This document shows positions 38,504-46,392 of a stretch of 64,000 bases of DNA, piece by piece (within the stretch, counting starts at the first letter, position 1; every line of letters begins with the position of its first letter). The notes below the pieces were generated by a model. It was not told the origin of the DNA. It did no database searches and saw only the letters and a list, made by a program, of their open reading frames with translations. The translations under genes and the position numbers were made by a program. Origin of the DNA: Hymenobacter sp. YIM 151500-1 (GTDB lineage Bacteria > Bacteroidota > Bacteroidia > Cytophagales > Hymenobacteraceae); the NCBI RefSeq assembly GCF_025979885.1, contig NZ_CP110139.1:2790001-2854000 (forward strand), in the 5' to 3' direction.

Positions 38504-38850
38504 CCTGGCGGCAGACTTAGCCAGCAGAGCTGGCGCGTCTGCCCGCCGGAGTTGGGGCAAATCTCCGGACTTGCGGCCGCGCAGCGGCCATGCGGAACTG
38601 CGCCGTCTGGATTAGTTGTGCGGCCAAAAGATGTAACGCGAAGTTGTACTTCGCGACGTGCCAGAACGAAATCGTGCGGCAACGCTCTAACGCGTCGCGA
38701 AGTACAACTTCGCGTTACATTCTTCTAGCGCAGGTGGCTAACCCACACGGCCCCTACGCCTGATGGCCGCTGTGCGGCCGCAAGTCGGGAGACTTGCCCC
38801 ATTATCCGGCGAGCAGACGCGCCACCTACGGTGGCAAGTCTGCCGCCAGG
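38504..38850. repeat. 347-bp nested inverted-repeat element (MITE-like)
   Basis: Outer 88-bp arms (38,504-38,591 and 38,763-38,850) begin CCTGGCGGCAGACTT and are roughly 85% identical as inverted copies. Inner 27-bp arms (38,631-38,657 and 38,694-38,720) are exact inverted copies, each with a small CGCGAAG-TTGTA-CTTCGCG hairpin. There is no coding sequence. It stands between mreD and the mrdA promoter. Confidence 0.85.
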
Positions 38851-38859
38851 AACCGGCTT

Positions 38860-39399
38860 CTACCGGTTGCGCCGCCGGGTGGGGAAGAAAATCAGCTGAA
38901 TAATCAGCAGCGTTAACGTGGTGTAGAGGGTACTGGCAATGATTTTGGTCAGCGTGAGGCCCACCACTCGGAAGCTACCCAGCTCCAGCAGAAAAAACGC
39001 CGCGTGGTGCATGGCCACCAGCAGCAGCAAGTACACCATTGTCCACTGCCAGCCCATCTGGTGGATGTTCACCGAGTCCTGGGCGTCGTACCCGTCGCGG
39101 GGGGTGAGCAGGCGCAGCACCCAGGGGCGCACGTACATGAGCAGCACGGCAGCGGCGGCGTGCACCCCGCCGGTGTCGAAGAATACGTCCAGCGTGAGGC
39201 CCGTCACGAACCCCAGCACCAGCTGCACCACAATGGGCGTGGTGATGGGCAAAAACAGCATAAAACCCAGGTAAATCAGACACCAGCCCCGGTCAAACAG
39301 CACAAAGGGGCTGCTGCTGATGAGCCACACGTAGAGGCCCACATACACCACAAAGCGCAGCAGCTGCACCAGGAGCACACCCACGATTCCGCCCCTCAT
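38860..39399 (-). CDS. mreD: Rod shape-determining protein MreD
   Basis: This is a 179-residue inner-membrane protein with about five or six helices (LLVQLLRFVVYVGLYVWLI, WCLIYLGFMLFLPIT, FVTGLTLDVFFDTGGVHAAAAVLLMYV). The FDTGGVHAA segment is seen in Bacteroidota MreD. Its start overlaps the mreC stop by 4 bases (ATGA). It links the MreBC cytoskeleton to the PBP2/RodA synthase. Confidence 0.9.
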   Translation of the reverse strand: MRGGIVGVLLVQLLRFVVYVGLYVWLISSSPFVLFDRGWCLIYLGFMLFLPITTPIVVQLVLGFVTGLTLDVFFDTGGVHAAAAVLLMYVRPWVLRLLTPRDGYDAQDSVNIHQMGWQWTMVYLLLLVAMHHAAFFLLELGSFRVVGLTLTKIIASTLYTTLTLLIIQLIFFPTRRRNR

Positions 39400-40322
39400 G
39401 GCCGCTCCTCCCCTTCCGGCTTCAGGCCGGCCCGCGCCTCCACCGTGTCACGCTCGGCTTTGGGGCGGCTGGTTACCACATACACGTGGGTGAGGCGCGA
39501 GAAATCCACGGCCAGGCGCATACGCACGGTCCAGAAGTTCTTGTCAGGCTCTTTCACGAAGGAATCCACGGTACCCACCAGAACGCCCTCCGGAAACAAA
39601 GCATTATACCCCGACGTGACGATGGTGTCGCCGCGCACCAGCTTGTTCTGGCGCGGAATGTAGTCCAGTAGCGCGTGGGTGGGGTCGTCGCCCAGCCAGC
39701 GCACCGTGCCAAACGTTCCGTCGCGGCGGATCTTGGCCGATAGGTTGGTCTTGGAGTGCAGCATCGACGTGACGGTAGTATAGTGCTCCGAGGCCACTTT
39801 CACCCGGCCCACCACGCCCTCAGCAGCCACCACGCCCATGCCGGGCCGCACGCCATCCACAGTGCCCACGTTCAGGGTCAGGTAGTTATCCACGCGGCGC
39901 AGGGTGTTATTGACCACGCGGGCCGGAATCAAGGGGTAGTCAGGGTCGCGGGCCGGGAGCTGGCGCAGGCCCAGCAGCAGCGAATCGGGGCGGCCAAGGA
40001 GGGCCAGCCGGGCCTGGGTGAGGCTGTCCTGAGCTACGGGCAGCACGGGGGCTTCACGATTACTGAGGTCGGGGCGGTAGAGCTGCTGGCGCAGACGGGC
40101 GTTTTCCTGCATCAGCCCCCGGTTTACTTCCACCAGCCGGAAATAGTCGTACACCTGGGTGCGCCAGTCGAGCACCTGTCCCACGTAGGCATTGGCCGAG
40201 TTGAAAAACGCCGCCCGCTGGTAGGAGCTGTTGCGCACCAGCAAGTACAAGCTCGCCACTTCCAGCAACGCAAACACGAGGATGCCCCGGTAGCGAAACA
40301 GAAAGGCGAACAGGTTTCTCAT
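39396..40322 (-). CDS. mreC: Rod shape-determining protein MreC
   Basis: This 308-residue protein has one N-terminal membrane helix (YRGILVFALLEVASLYLLV), a coiled region (FRLVEVNRGLMQENARLRQQL) and a periplasmic beta domain (VVAAEGVVGRVKVASEHYTTVTSMLHSKTNLSAKIRRDG; VTSGYNALFPEGVLVGTV). It scaffolds the elongasome. It overlaps mreD by 4 bases and is 97 bp downstream of mreB, with an inverted repeat between. Confidence 0.93.
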   Translation of the reverse strand: MRNLFAFLFRYRGILVFALLEVASLYLLVRNSSYQRAAFFNSANAYVGQVLDWRTQVYDYFRLVEVNRGLMQENARLRQQLYRPDLSNREAPVLPVAQDSLTQARLALLGRPDSLLLGLRQLPARDPDYPLIPARVVNNTLRRVDNYLTLNVGTVDGVRPGMGVVAAEGVVGRVKVASEHYTTVTSMLHSKTNLSAKIRRDGTFGTVRWLGDDPTHALLDYIPRQNKLVRGDTIVTSGYNALFPEGVLVGTVDSFVKEPDKNFWTVRMRLAVDFSRLTHVYVVTSRPKAERDTVEARAGLKPEGEERP

Positions 40323-40340
40323 GAAAGTTAGAAGGTTTAA

Positions 40341-40413
40341 AAGTTAAAAAGTTGAGAAGTTCAGATGCTTTCCGGCAAACCAGTCACTTCCAAACTTCTC
40401 GACTTTTTAACTT
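40341..40413. repeat. 21-bp inverted repeat (family F) between mreB and mreC
   Basis: AAGTTAAAAAGTTGAGAAGTT (40,341-40,361) and AACTTCTCGACTTTTTAACTT (40,393-40,413) are inverted copies with one mismatch and a 31-base loop. Similar AAGTT/AACTTTCT words fill the iscX-fdx gap at 48,635-48,757. Confidence 0.65.
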
Positions 40414-40419
40414 CCAAAC

Positions 40420-41445
40420 TTACGTTAGCAGCACGCTGCGGAAGGCGGTAATGTTTTTGATGGCGGCGCCGGTGCCGCGCACCACGGCGCGCAGCGGGTC
40501 TTCGGCAATGTGGATGGGCAGCTTGGTTTTCACGGCCAGGCGCTTGTCGAGGCCGCGGAGCAGGGCGCCCCCGCCGGTGAGGTGGATGCCGTTCTCGTAG
40601 ATGTCGGCCGACAGCTCGGGCGGACTGATTTCCAGGGCTTTAAGTACAGCTTCCTCGATTTTGGCCACCGACTTATCGAGAGCAATGGCAATTTCGGCGG
40701 AGGTTACCTTGATAACCTTCGGGATGCCGGTCATCAGGTCACGGCCTCGCACCTCGAAGTCGGCGGGCGTTTGCTCTAGTTCGGTGAGGGCCGCGCCTAC
40801 TTCAATCTTGATGCGCTCGGCGCTTCGTTCCCCGATCAGCAGGTTGTGCTGGCGGCGCATGTAGTCCAGAATGTCCTGGTTGAACACGTCGCCGGCCGTC
40901 TTGATTGACTGGTCGCAGACGATACCCGACAGGGCAATTACCGCAATTTCGGTGGTGCCGCCCCCAATGTCGATAATCATAGAGCCCACCGGCTGCTCCA
41001 CATCAATACCGATGCCGATGGCAGCGGCCATGGGCTCCTGAATCATCCAGACTTCCTTGGCCCCGGCGTGCTCGGCGGAGTCACGCACGGCGCGCTTTTC
41101 TACTTCTGTGATGCCCGAAGGAATGCAGATAACCATGCGGTGCGAGGGCTGAAACAGCCGCGTCCGCGTGTCAATCATCTTAATCATGCCCTTAATCATT
41201 TCCTCGGCGGCGTGGAAATCGGCAATAACGCCGTCTTTGAGCGGGCGGATGGTCTTGATGTTGTCGTGGGTTTTCTCGTGCATCTGCTGCGCCTGACGAC
41301 CCACGGCAATTACCTTATTGGTGGTCCGGTCCTTGGCAATGATGCTGGGCTCGTCCACCACAATCTTGTCGTTATGAATAATAAGCGTATTGGCCGTGCC
41401 CAGGTCAATGGCAATGTCGCTGGTCAGAAAATTGAAAAAACCCAT
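40420..41445 (-). CDS. mreB: Rod shape-determining protein MreB
   Basis: This 341-residue bacterial actin homolog polymerises under the inner membrane and guides cell-wall elongation. Nucleotide-binding motifs are visible: DIAIDLGTANTLI near the start, IDIGGGTTEIAVIALSG in the middle and LTGGGALLRGLDKRL near the end. The N-terminal FFNFLTSD is typical. The start at 41,445 is the family one; a longer frame reads a 15-bp tandem repeat as repeated TSSLF and lies upstream of a TACTTTTG box at 41,501. Confidence 0.97.
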   Translation of the reverse strand: MGFFNFLTSDIAIDLGTANTLIIHNDKIVVDEPSIIAKDRTTNKVIAVGRQAQQMHEKTHDNIKTIRPLKDGVIADFHAAEEMIKGMIKMIDTRTRLFQPSHRMVICIPSGITEVEKRAVRDSAEHAGAKEVWMIQEPMAAAIGIGIDVEQPVGSMIIDIGGGTTEIAVIALSGIVCDQSIKTAGDVFNQDILDYMRRQHNLLIGERSAERIKIEVGAALTELEQTPADFEVRGRDLMTGIPKVIKVTSAEIAIALDKSVAKIEEAVLKALEISPPELSADIYENGIHLTGGGALLRGLDKRLAVKTKLPIHIAEDPLRAVVRGTGAAIKNITAFRSVLLT

Positions 41446-41500
41446 GGGTTGACGACAAGTGAATGAGGTTGGGCCGGTTGCGCCCACAAAAAAAGTGGGG

Positions 41501-41508
41501 CAAAAGTA
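41501..41508 (-). promoter_or_regulatory. -7-like box TACTTTTG upstream of mreB
   Basis: The minus strand reads TACTTTTG, about 55 bp before the mreB start. No -33 TTG is at the expected distance, so this is tentative. Confidence 0.4.
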
Positions 41509-41527
41509 CGCAAGTTTAGGGGAAGGT

Positions 41528-41587
41528 AGTGAGGAGGTGAATAGTGAGGAGGTGAATAGTGAGGAGGTGAATAGTGAGGAGGTGACA
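41528..41587. repeat. 15-bp tandem repeat, four units
   Basis: The unit AGTGAGGAGGTGAAT occurs at 41,528, 41,543 and 41,558, with a fourth, altered at its end (GTGACA), at 41,573. It lies between purH and mreB. Copy number probably varies between strains. Confidence 0.85.
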
Positions 41588-41605
41588 GGTGACAAGAGGA
41601 ACAGT

Positions 41606-41712
41606 CATGCTGAGCTTGCCGAAGCATCTCTCCCGCTTCGTCCTCACGATTAAAATTAGCCAGCGGTAGAGATGCTTCGACTTCGCCTCCGGCTCCGCTC
41701 AGCATGACCGAC
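41606..41712. repeat. Dispersed hairpin repeat, family A copy 4
   Basis: Outer arms GTCATGCTGAGC and GCTCAGCATGAC and inner arms CGAAGCATCTCT / AGAGATGCTTCG match copies at 5,363 and 61,128. It lies just downstream of purH, between purH and mreB. Confidence 0.75.
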
Positions 41713-41760
41713 GTGTTACCTGTCACGTGTCACGTGTCACCTCATCACCTTATTACCTCA

Positions 41761-43299
41761 CTAATGCTTGAAGTGGCGCACGCCGGTCATCACCATAGCC
41801 AGGCCCAGGCGGTTGCAGGCGTCGATGCTGTCTTGGTCTTTGATGGAGCCGCCGGGCTGTACCACGGCCCGGATACCAGCTTCGGCGGCAATTTCCACGC
41901 AGTCGGGGAAGGGAAAAAAGGCATCGGAGGCCATAACGGCGCCTTGCAGATTGAAGCCGAAGCTTCGGGCTTTTTCAATGGCTTGGCGCAGGGCATCTAC
42001 CCTCGAGGTTTGGCCCACGCCGGAGGCCAACAGCTGGCCGGCCGTGGCTAGCACGATGGTGTTGCTCTTGGTGTGCTTGCACACTTTCAGGGAAAACTCC
42101 AAGGCTGCCACTTCCTCAGCCGTCGGGGCCGACTCGGTGACGGTGCGGAACTCGGCGGCGCCTTCCATAGCCCGGTCGAAGTCCTGCTCGATGAGGCCGT
42201 TGAGTAGGGTTTTCACCTGCCTAGTGGGGAAGGCCACGGGCTTCTGGCGCAGCAGGATGCGGTTTTTCTTGCTTTGCAGCACTGGCAGGGCGGCGGCCTC
42301 AAACTCCGGGGCAATCAGCACCTCGAAAAACAGCTTGTTCAGCTCCTCGGCCGTGGCGGCATCCACGGGCTTGTTCACGATAATCACCCCGCCGAAAGCC
42401 GACACCGAGTCGCAGCTCAGGGCGTTCAGGTAGGCTTCGCGCAGGGTGCCGGCCTGGGCTACACCGCAGGCGTTGGTGTGCTTTAGAATAGCGCAGGCTG
42501 CCGGCCCCTCGGCCCCGAACTCCTGCATGAGCAGCACGGCCGCGTCCACGTCCACGAGGTTGTTGTAGCTCAGCTGCTTGCCGTGAAGCTGGTCGAACAG
42601 GGCGTTCAAGTCGCCGTAGAAGGTACCTTGCTGGTGGGGGTTTTCGCCGTAGCGTAGGGGCGTAGCAGGCTTCTCGCTGAGCTTGAGCGCGGCACCGGCC
42701 AGCTCGGTGCCCTGGGCCAGGTAGCGGAAGATGTGGGTGTCGTAGTGGGATGTCTGCTCGAAGGCAGCGGCGGCGTAGTGGCGGCGGTCCTCCAGGTCGG
42801 TGGCGCAGCCTTTAGCCTGCAGTAGCTCGGTTACGGCCGCGTACTGGTCGCGGGAGCTAACCACCAGCACGTCGCGGTAGTTTTTGGCCGCGGCCCGCAG
42901 CAGGGAGATGCCACCGATGTCGATTTTCTCAATTACGTCAGCCTCCGAAGCGCCCGAGGCTACGGTTTCCTCGAACGGGTACAAGTCCACAATCACCAGG
43001 TCAATGGGCGGAATCTGGTGCTGATCGGCTTCTTGTAGGTCGCCGGCTTCGTGGCGGCGGTGCAGGATGCCGCCGAACACCTTGGGGTGCAGGGTTTTGA
43101 CACGCCCGCCAAACACGGCCGGAAAACCAGTCAGGCTTTCAACGGCTGTTACCGGAGCGCCCTGCTCCTCAATAAATTGCTGGGTGCCGCCCGTGGAGTA
43201 GATGGTTACACCGTGCTCCTTCAGCAATGCTACCAACGGCTCCAGCCGGTCTTTATAGTAGACGGAAACGAGGGCGGAGCGAATGGGCTGGGGCTGCAT
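41761..43299 (-). CDS. purH: Bifunctional AICAR transformylase/IMP cyclohydrolase
   Basis: This 512-residue enzyme performs the last two steps of IMP synthesis. The N-terminal cyclohydrolase (residues about 1-195) has ALVSVYYKDRLEPLVALLKEHG, IYSTGGTQQFIEEQ and DLVIVDLYPFEETV. The transformylase part has LRYGENPHQQGTFY, ILKHTNACGVAQAG, KSNTIVLATAGQLLASG and a C-terminal MVMTGVRHFKH. The active-site Lys-His (KHTNACG) is intact. It lies upstream of mreB on the same strand, a gene order I recall in Bacteroidota. Confidence 0.98.
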   Translation of the reverse strand: MQPQPIRSALVSVYYKDRLEPLVALLKEHGVTIYSTGGTQQFIEEQGAPVTAVESLTGFPAVFGGRVKTLHPKVFGGILHRRHEAGDLQEADQHQIPPIDLVIVDLYPFEETVASGASEADVIEKIDIGGISLLRAAAKNYRDVLVVSSRDQYAAVTELLQAKGCATDLEDRRHYAAAAFEQTSHYDTHIFRYLAQGTELAGAALKLSEKPATPLRYGENPHQQGTFYGDLNALFDQLHGKQLSYNNLVDVDAAVLLMQEFGAEGPAACAILKHTNACGVAQAGTLREAYLNALSCDSVSAFGGVIIVNKPVDAATAEELNKLFFEVLIAPEFEAAALPVLQSKKNRILLRQKPVAFPTRQVKTLLNGLIEQDFDRAMEGAAEFRTVTESAPTAEEVAALEFSLKVCKHTKSNTIVLATAGQLLASGVGQTSRVDALRQAIEKARSFGFNLQGAVMASDAFFPFPDCVEIAAEAGIRAVVQPGGSIKDQDSIDACNRLGLAMVMTGVRHFKH

Positions 43300-43497
43300 A
43301 CGGAAGGAAGGTTGGGTGAAAGAACGAATCCGGCCGCGAAGGTAAGCAGCCCGGCTATGCAGCGGATGTTACCGAATTGTTATCTGGTTGAAGCCGTTTC
43401 AAAAGCTCAGAAACAGAGTATGGGCGCTATGCCCAATCAACCCAGCAGCCTTTATTTTAACCATCCTGCATGGTCCATACCTCTATCAAAAGCAATG

Positions 43498-43752
43498 ATG
43501 AACACGCTGTATAAAGCACTGCTGCTTTTCGCCATTGTGGTGAGCTTTCTGCCAGCAAATGCCATGGGGCCTCCTACGCAGGGCTGTGAACAAGCAGCCA
43601 CAGCTGCTCTGGCAACAGTAATTAAGGATGCTCGGCTAGCCAGATATCTGCTTGGTCACGCCCGGAATAACATTCCCATTCGAGTGGGATTTACCGCGTG
43701 GCCCCGTTGGGCTTGCTTTTGCACAGCCATGTTTTTTTTAAGCCCAGTTTAA
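43498..43752 (+). CDS. Possible small exported protein, uncertain
   Basis: This 84-residue frame starts with a plausible signal peptide (YKALLLFAIVVSFLPANAMG). The remainder (QGCEQAATAALATVIKDARLARYLL) contains no known domain and ends in Phe/Trp/Cys-rich residues. Its stop codon is adjacent to the stop codon of the 43,749 gene. It has no homolog I recognise and could be chance. Confidence 0.3.
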   Translation: MNTLYKALLLFAIVVSFLPANAMGPPTQGCEQAATAALATVIKDARLARYLLGHARNNIPIRVGFTAWPRWACFCTAMFFLSPV

Positions 43753-44957
43753 AAGGCCTCGCCCAGCGCCAGGAAGAACGTGCCGGGCGAGTTGCTACCG
43801 CCGGCGTAGTCGAGGCGGATGTTGAGCCGGTCGCGGCGGTTGAAGCGGAAGCGCAGGCCCGCCCCGCCGGCTATCTTGGTTTTGTCGAGCTCCAGGTCCG
43901 AGACGCGGTTGCCTACTTCGCCCACTCCGGCAAAAACGGCCCCGTCGATGCGCCAGAACAGCTTTTGCCGGATTTCGCCTTGAAACGCGACGGTTTGCCG
44001 GTCGCGAAAACGCAGCTCGTAGATGCCGCGCATGATGCTGGCGTAGTTGAACAGGGCACTGCTCAGGTTTTCAGCCATGCCGCCCAACTCCCGGAATGGC
44101 ACGTTGCCTCCGTGAAACTGGCCAATAAAGTTCAGGGCCAGGATGGTGTTGGTAGAGCCGAACAGGGGCCGGAAGTGGCGCACGTCGAGCTGGTAACGGG
44201 TGAAATGAAAGTCGGAGCCGGTCCAGCGCCGGTTCACTGTCCCGTACGCGTCCACGAACCAGCCGCGGTAGGTGGCCAGCACATTGTCGCGGCTGTCGTA
44301 GAGCACGGCTGGCCCGAAGCCCGAGACAAACGTGTTCTGCCGCTCCCGCGCCGACACGCGCGGGTCGCTCAGAAACGAATGCAGCCGGCCTTCGTTGTCG
44401 GTGCCTACCGGCTCGATGTCGGTGGTATTGGTGAGGCGGTAGCGTACCCCGGCAAACAGGTTGGGCCGCACCCGCGCCAGGGCTTTCTGGTCGAAAATCA
44501 ACAGCTTATAACTCAGCGTTGACTCGCGGCTGCGGCTGGTTTCGTTGCCAATGCCGTAGAAAAACAATTCCTGGTTGTAGTGGCTCAGCTCCCCCGAGAA
44601 AAGCAGCTTTTCGCCCTTGGTGAAAATGGTATGCGTAAGCTGGGCCGTGCTCTGCCCTTCCTGCGAAACCCACGCAAACAAGCGGGCGTTGGACTTGCGC
44701 ACGGTGGTGTCTTTCCCGAAGCGCCACACCGGCAAAATCGACAAGCCACCCGCAAAGCCAGTTTCCTGCTGAGCAAACACGAACGGCAAGGGAATCAGGT
44801 TGGGCTTGTCGCGGGGCTCAAACCACCCCCGAATGCCGGTGCGGGATGTAGGTGGGGGTGGGGCAGTGGAGCCAGCAGCAGAGTCGATAGGAGTAACCTG
44901 AGCACTACCAAAAAGTGGCAATAGGCATAACGCCAGCACCGAACATAGAAAACGCAT
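43749..44957 (-). CDS. Outer-membrane beta-barrel protein (BamA/TamA surface-antigen type), copy 1
   Basis: This 402-residue exported protein has a signal peptide (MRFLCSVLALCLLPLFGSAQ). The rest is a barrel related to the Omp85 C-terminal domain without POTRA domains: ANLFAGVRYRLTNTTDIEP-like segments, VSGFGPAVLYDSRDNVLATY, FGSTNTILALNFIGQFHGGNVPF and a final AGGAGLRFRFNRRDRLNIRLDYA. It is 98 bp downstream of a paralog (45,056) with nearly the same order of strands. The function is unknown; such short barrels may be lipases' or lipid-transport partners. Confidence 0.85.
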   Translation of the reverse strand: MRFLCSVLALCLLPLFGSAQVTPIDSAAGSTAPPPPTSRTGIRGWFEPRDKPNLIPLPFVFAQQETGFAGGLSILPVWRFGKDTTVRKSNARLFAWVSQEGQSTAQLTHTIFTKGEKLLFSGELSHYNQELFFYGIGNETSRSRESTLSYKLLIFDQKALARVRPNLFAGVRYRLTNTTDIEPVGTDNEGRLHSFLSDPRVSARERQNTFVSGFGPAVLYDSRDNVLATYRGWFVDAYGTVNRRWTGSDFHFTRYQLDVRHFRPLFGSTNTILALNFIGQFHGGNVPFRELGGMAENLSSALFNYASIMRGIYELRFRDRQTVAFQGEIRQKLFWRIDGAVFAGVGEVGNRVSDLELDKTKIAGGAGLRFRFNRRDRLNIRLDYAGGSNSPGTFFLALGEAF

Positions 44958-45055
44958 AGCGCAGCAACTTAGAAGTTTAATCCGTATTACCCTGAAGCAT
45001 ATCTACTTACCCAAACGAACTTTCACGCCACGAAATTGCCGCCCCGTGTAGCCCA

Positions 45056-46255
45056 CTAAAAGGCCTCGCCCACGGCGAAGTAGATGCTGCCGGGCGTATT
45101 GCTGCCGCCGGCGTAATCGAGGCGGATGTTGAGCCGGTCGCGGCGGTTGAAGCGGAAACGCAGGCCCGCTCCAGCCGCAATCTTGGTTTTGTCGAGTTCG
45201 AGGTCCGACATCCGGTTGCCCACCTCCCCTACCCCGGCAAACACAGCCCCATCGAAACGCCAGAACAGCTTCTGCCGGATTTCGCCCTGGAATACCACCG
45301 TCTGCCGGTCGCGGAAGCGCGACTCGTAGATGCCGCGCATGATGGCAGCGTTGTTGAACAAGGCCCCGCCCAGGTTTTGGCCCATGCCGCCCATTTCCCG
45401 GAACGGTACCGCCCCCGAATGAAACTGCCCGATGAGGTTCAGGGCCAGAATGGTATTGGTGGACCCGAACAAGGGCCGGAAGTGCCGGGCGTCGAGTTGG
45501 TAGCGGGTGAAGCGGTAATCGGAGCCCAGCCCCGAGCCGTGAAACAAGACGTGGGCATCAAGAAAATTGCCGCGGTACGTAGCCAGCACGTTGTCGCGCC
45601 CATCGTACAGCACGGAGGGGCCTACGCCGGAAACAAACGTATTCTGCCGCTCCCGGGCCGTGAGGCGGGGGTCAACCAGAAAATAATTGGGGCGGCCCTC
45701 GTCATCGGTGCCTTGCGGCTCGATGTCGGTGGTGTTGGTGAGGCGGTAGCGCACCCCCGCAAACAGGTTGTCGCCGACCCGCGCCAGGGCTTTTTCGTCG
45801 AATATGAGAAGCTTGTAGGTTAGCTCCGACTCGCGGCTGGTGCTGGTTTCGTTGCCGATGCCGTAGTAGAACAGCTTCTGGTCGTAGCGGCTCAGCTCGC
45901 CGGAGAAGTAGAACCGCTCACCCGGCGTGAAAATGGTGTGCGTGAGCTGGATGGTGCTCTGCTTCTTCTGGGAAAACCACGCAATCAGGCGGGCGTTGGA
46001 CTTACGCACGGTGGTATCGGTACCGAAGCGCCACACGGGCAACACGGCCGCCCCACCCGCAAAACCGGTTTCCTGCTGGTAAAACGCCACCGGCACCGGA
46101 ATAAAGTTGGGCTTGTCGCTGGGCGCAAACAAGGACGTACGGGTATTGGCAGCAGAGCGTGCACCGGCCGAAGCAGAGTCGGCAGACGAAGTTTGAGCCA
46201 GGGCCGGAGAAGCAGCCAGCACACCAATGGCCAGCAGCGGGTAGAGGAAGCGCAT
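45056..46255 (-). CDS. Outer-membrane beta-barrel protein, copy 2
   Basis: This 399-residue paralog of the 43,749 protein shares FVSGVGPSVLYDGRDNVLATYRGNF, FRPLFGSTNTILALNLIGQFH, and the end AGAGLRFRFNRRDRLNIRLDY. Its signal peptide is MRFLYPLLAIGVLAASPALAQ. The region just after the signal peptide (TSSADSASAGARSAANTRTSL) and strand loops differ most from copy 1. The two arose by tandem duplication and may bind different partners. Confidence 0.85.
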   Translation of the reverse strand: MRFLYPLLAIGVLAASPALAQTSSADSASAGARSAANTRTSLFAPSDKPNFIPVPVAFYQQETGFAGGAAVLPVWRFGTDTTVRKSNARLIAWFSQKKQSTIQLTHTIFTPGERFYFSGELSRYDQKLFYYGIGNETSTSRESELTYKLLIFDEKALARVGDNLFAGVRYRLTNTTDIEPQGTDDEGRPNYFLVDPRLTARERQNTFVSGVGPSVLYDGRDNVLATYRGNFLDAHVLFHGSGLGSDYRFTRYQLDARHFRPLFGSTNTILALNLIGQFHSGAVPFREMGGMGQNLGGALFNNAAIMRGIYESRFRDRQTVVFQGEIRQKLFWRFDGAVFAGVGEVGNRMSDLELDKTKIAAGAGLRFRFNRRDRLNIRLDYAGGSNTPGSIYFAVGEAF

Positions 46256-46392
46256 ATATAGAAAGCTGATTCAGAGGCAGAACCGGCGCCTCCAACCGGA
46301 GCTGCTTTTCGCAGCCGGCTGGGCGCCACTGCCTTCGCTAACGCAACTGTCTGGCCTACGGTTGTACTGGCTAACTGCCCTCGGCTTCTCGC

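Noticed and set aside
41528..41587. CRISPR array
   Set aside because: The 15-bp units are contiguous without spacers, and no cas gene is in the window.
41446..41595. N-terminal extension of MreB with repeated TSSLF
   Set aside because: This is the 15-bp tandem repeat read as protein; MreB homologs start at FFNFLTSD.
43051..43497. Plus-strand gene starting within purH
   Set aside because: It is antisense to the 5' end of purH and has no motif; only the last 84 residues could be a separate gene.
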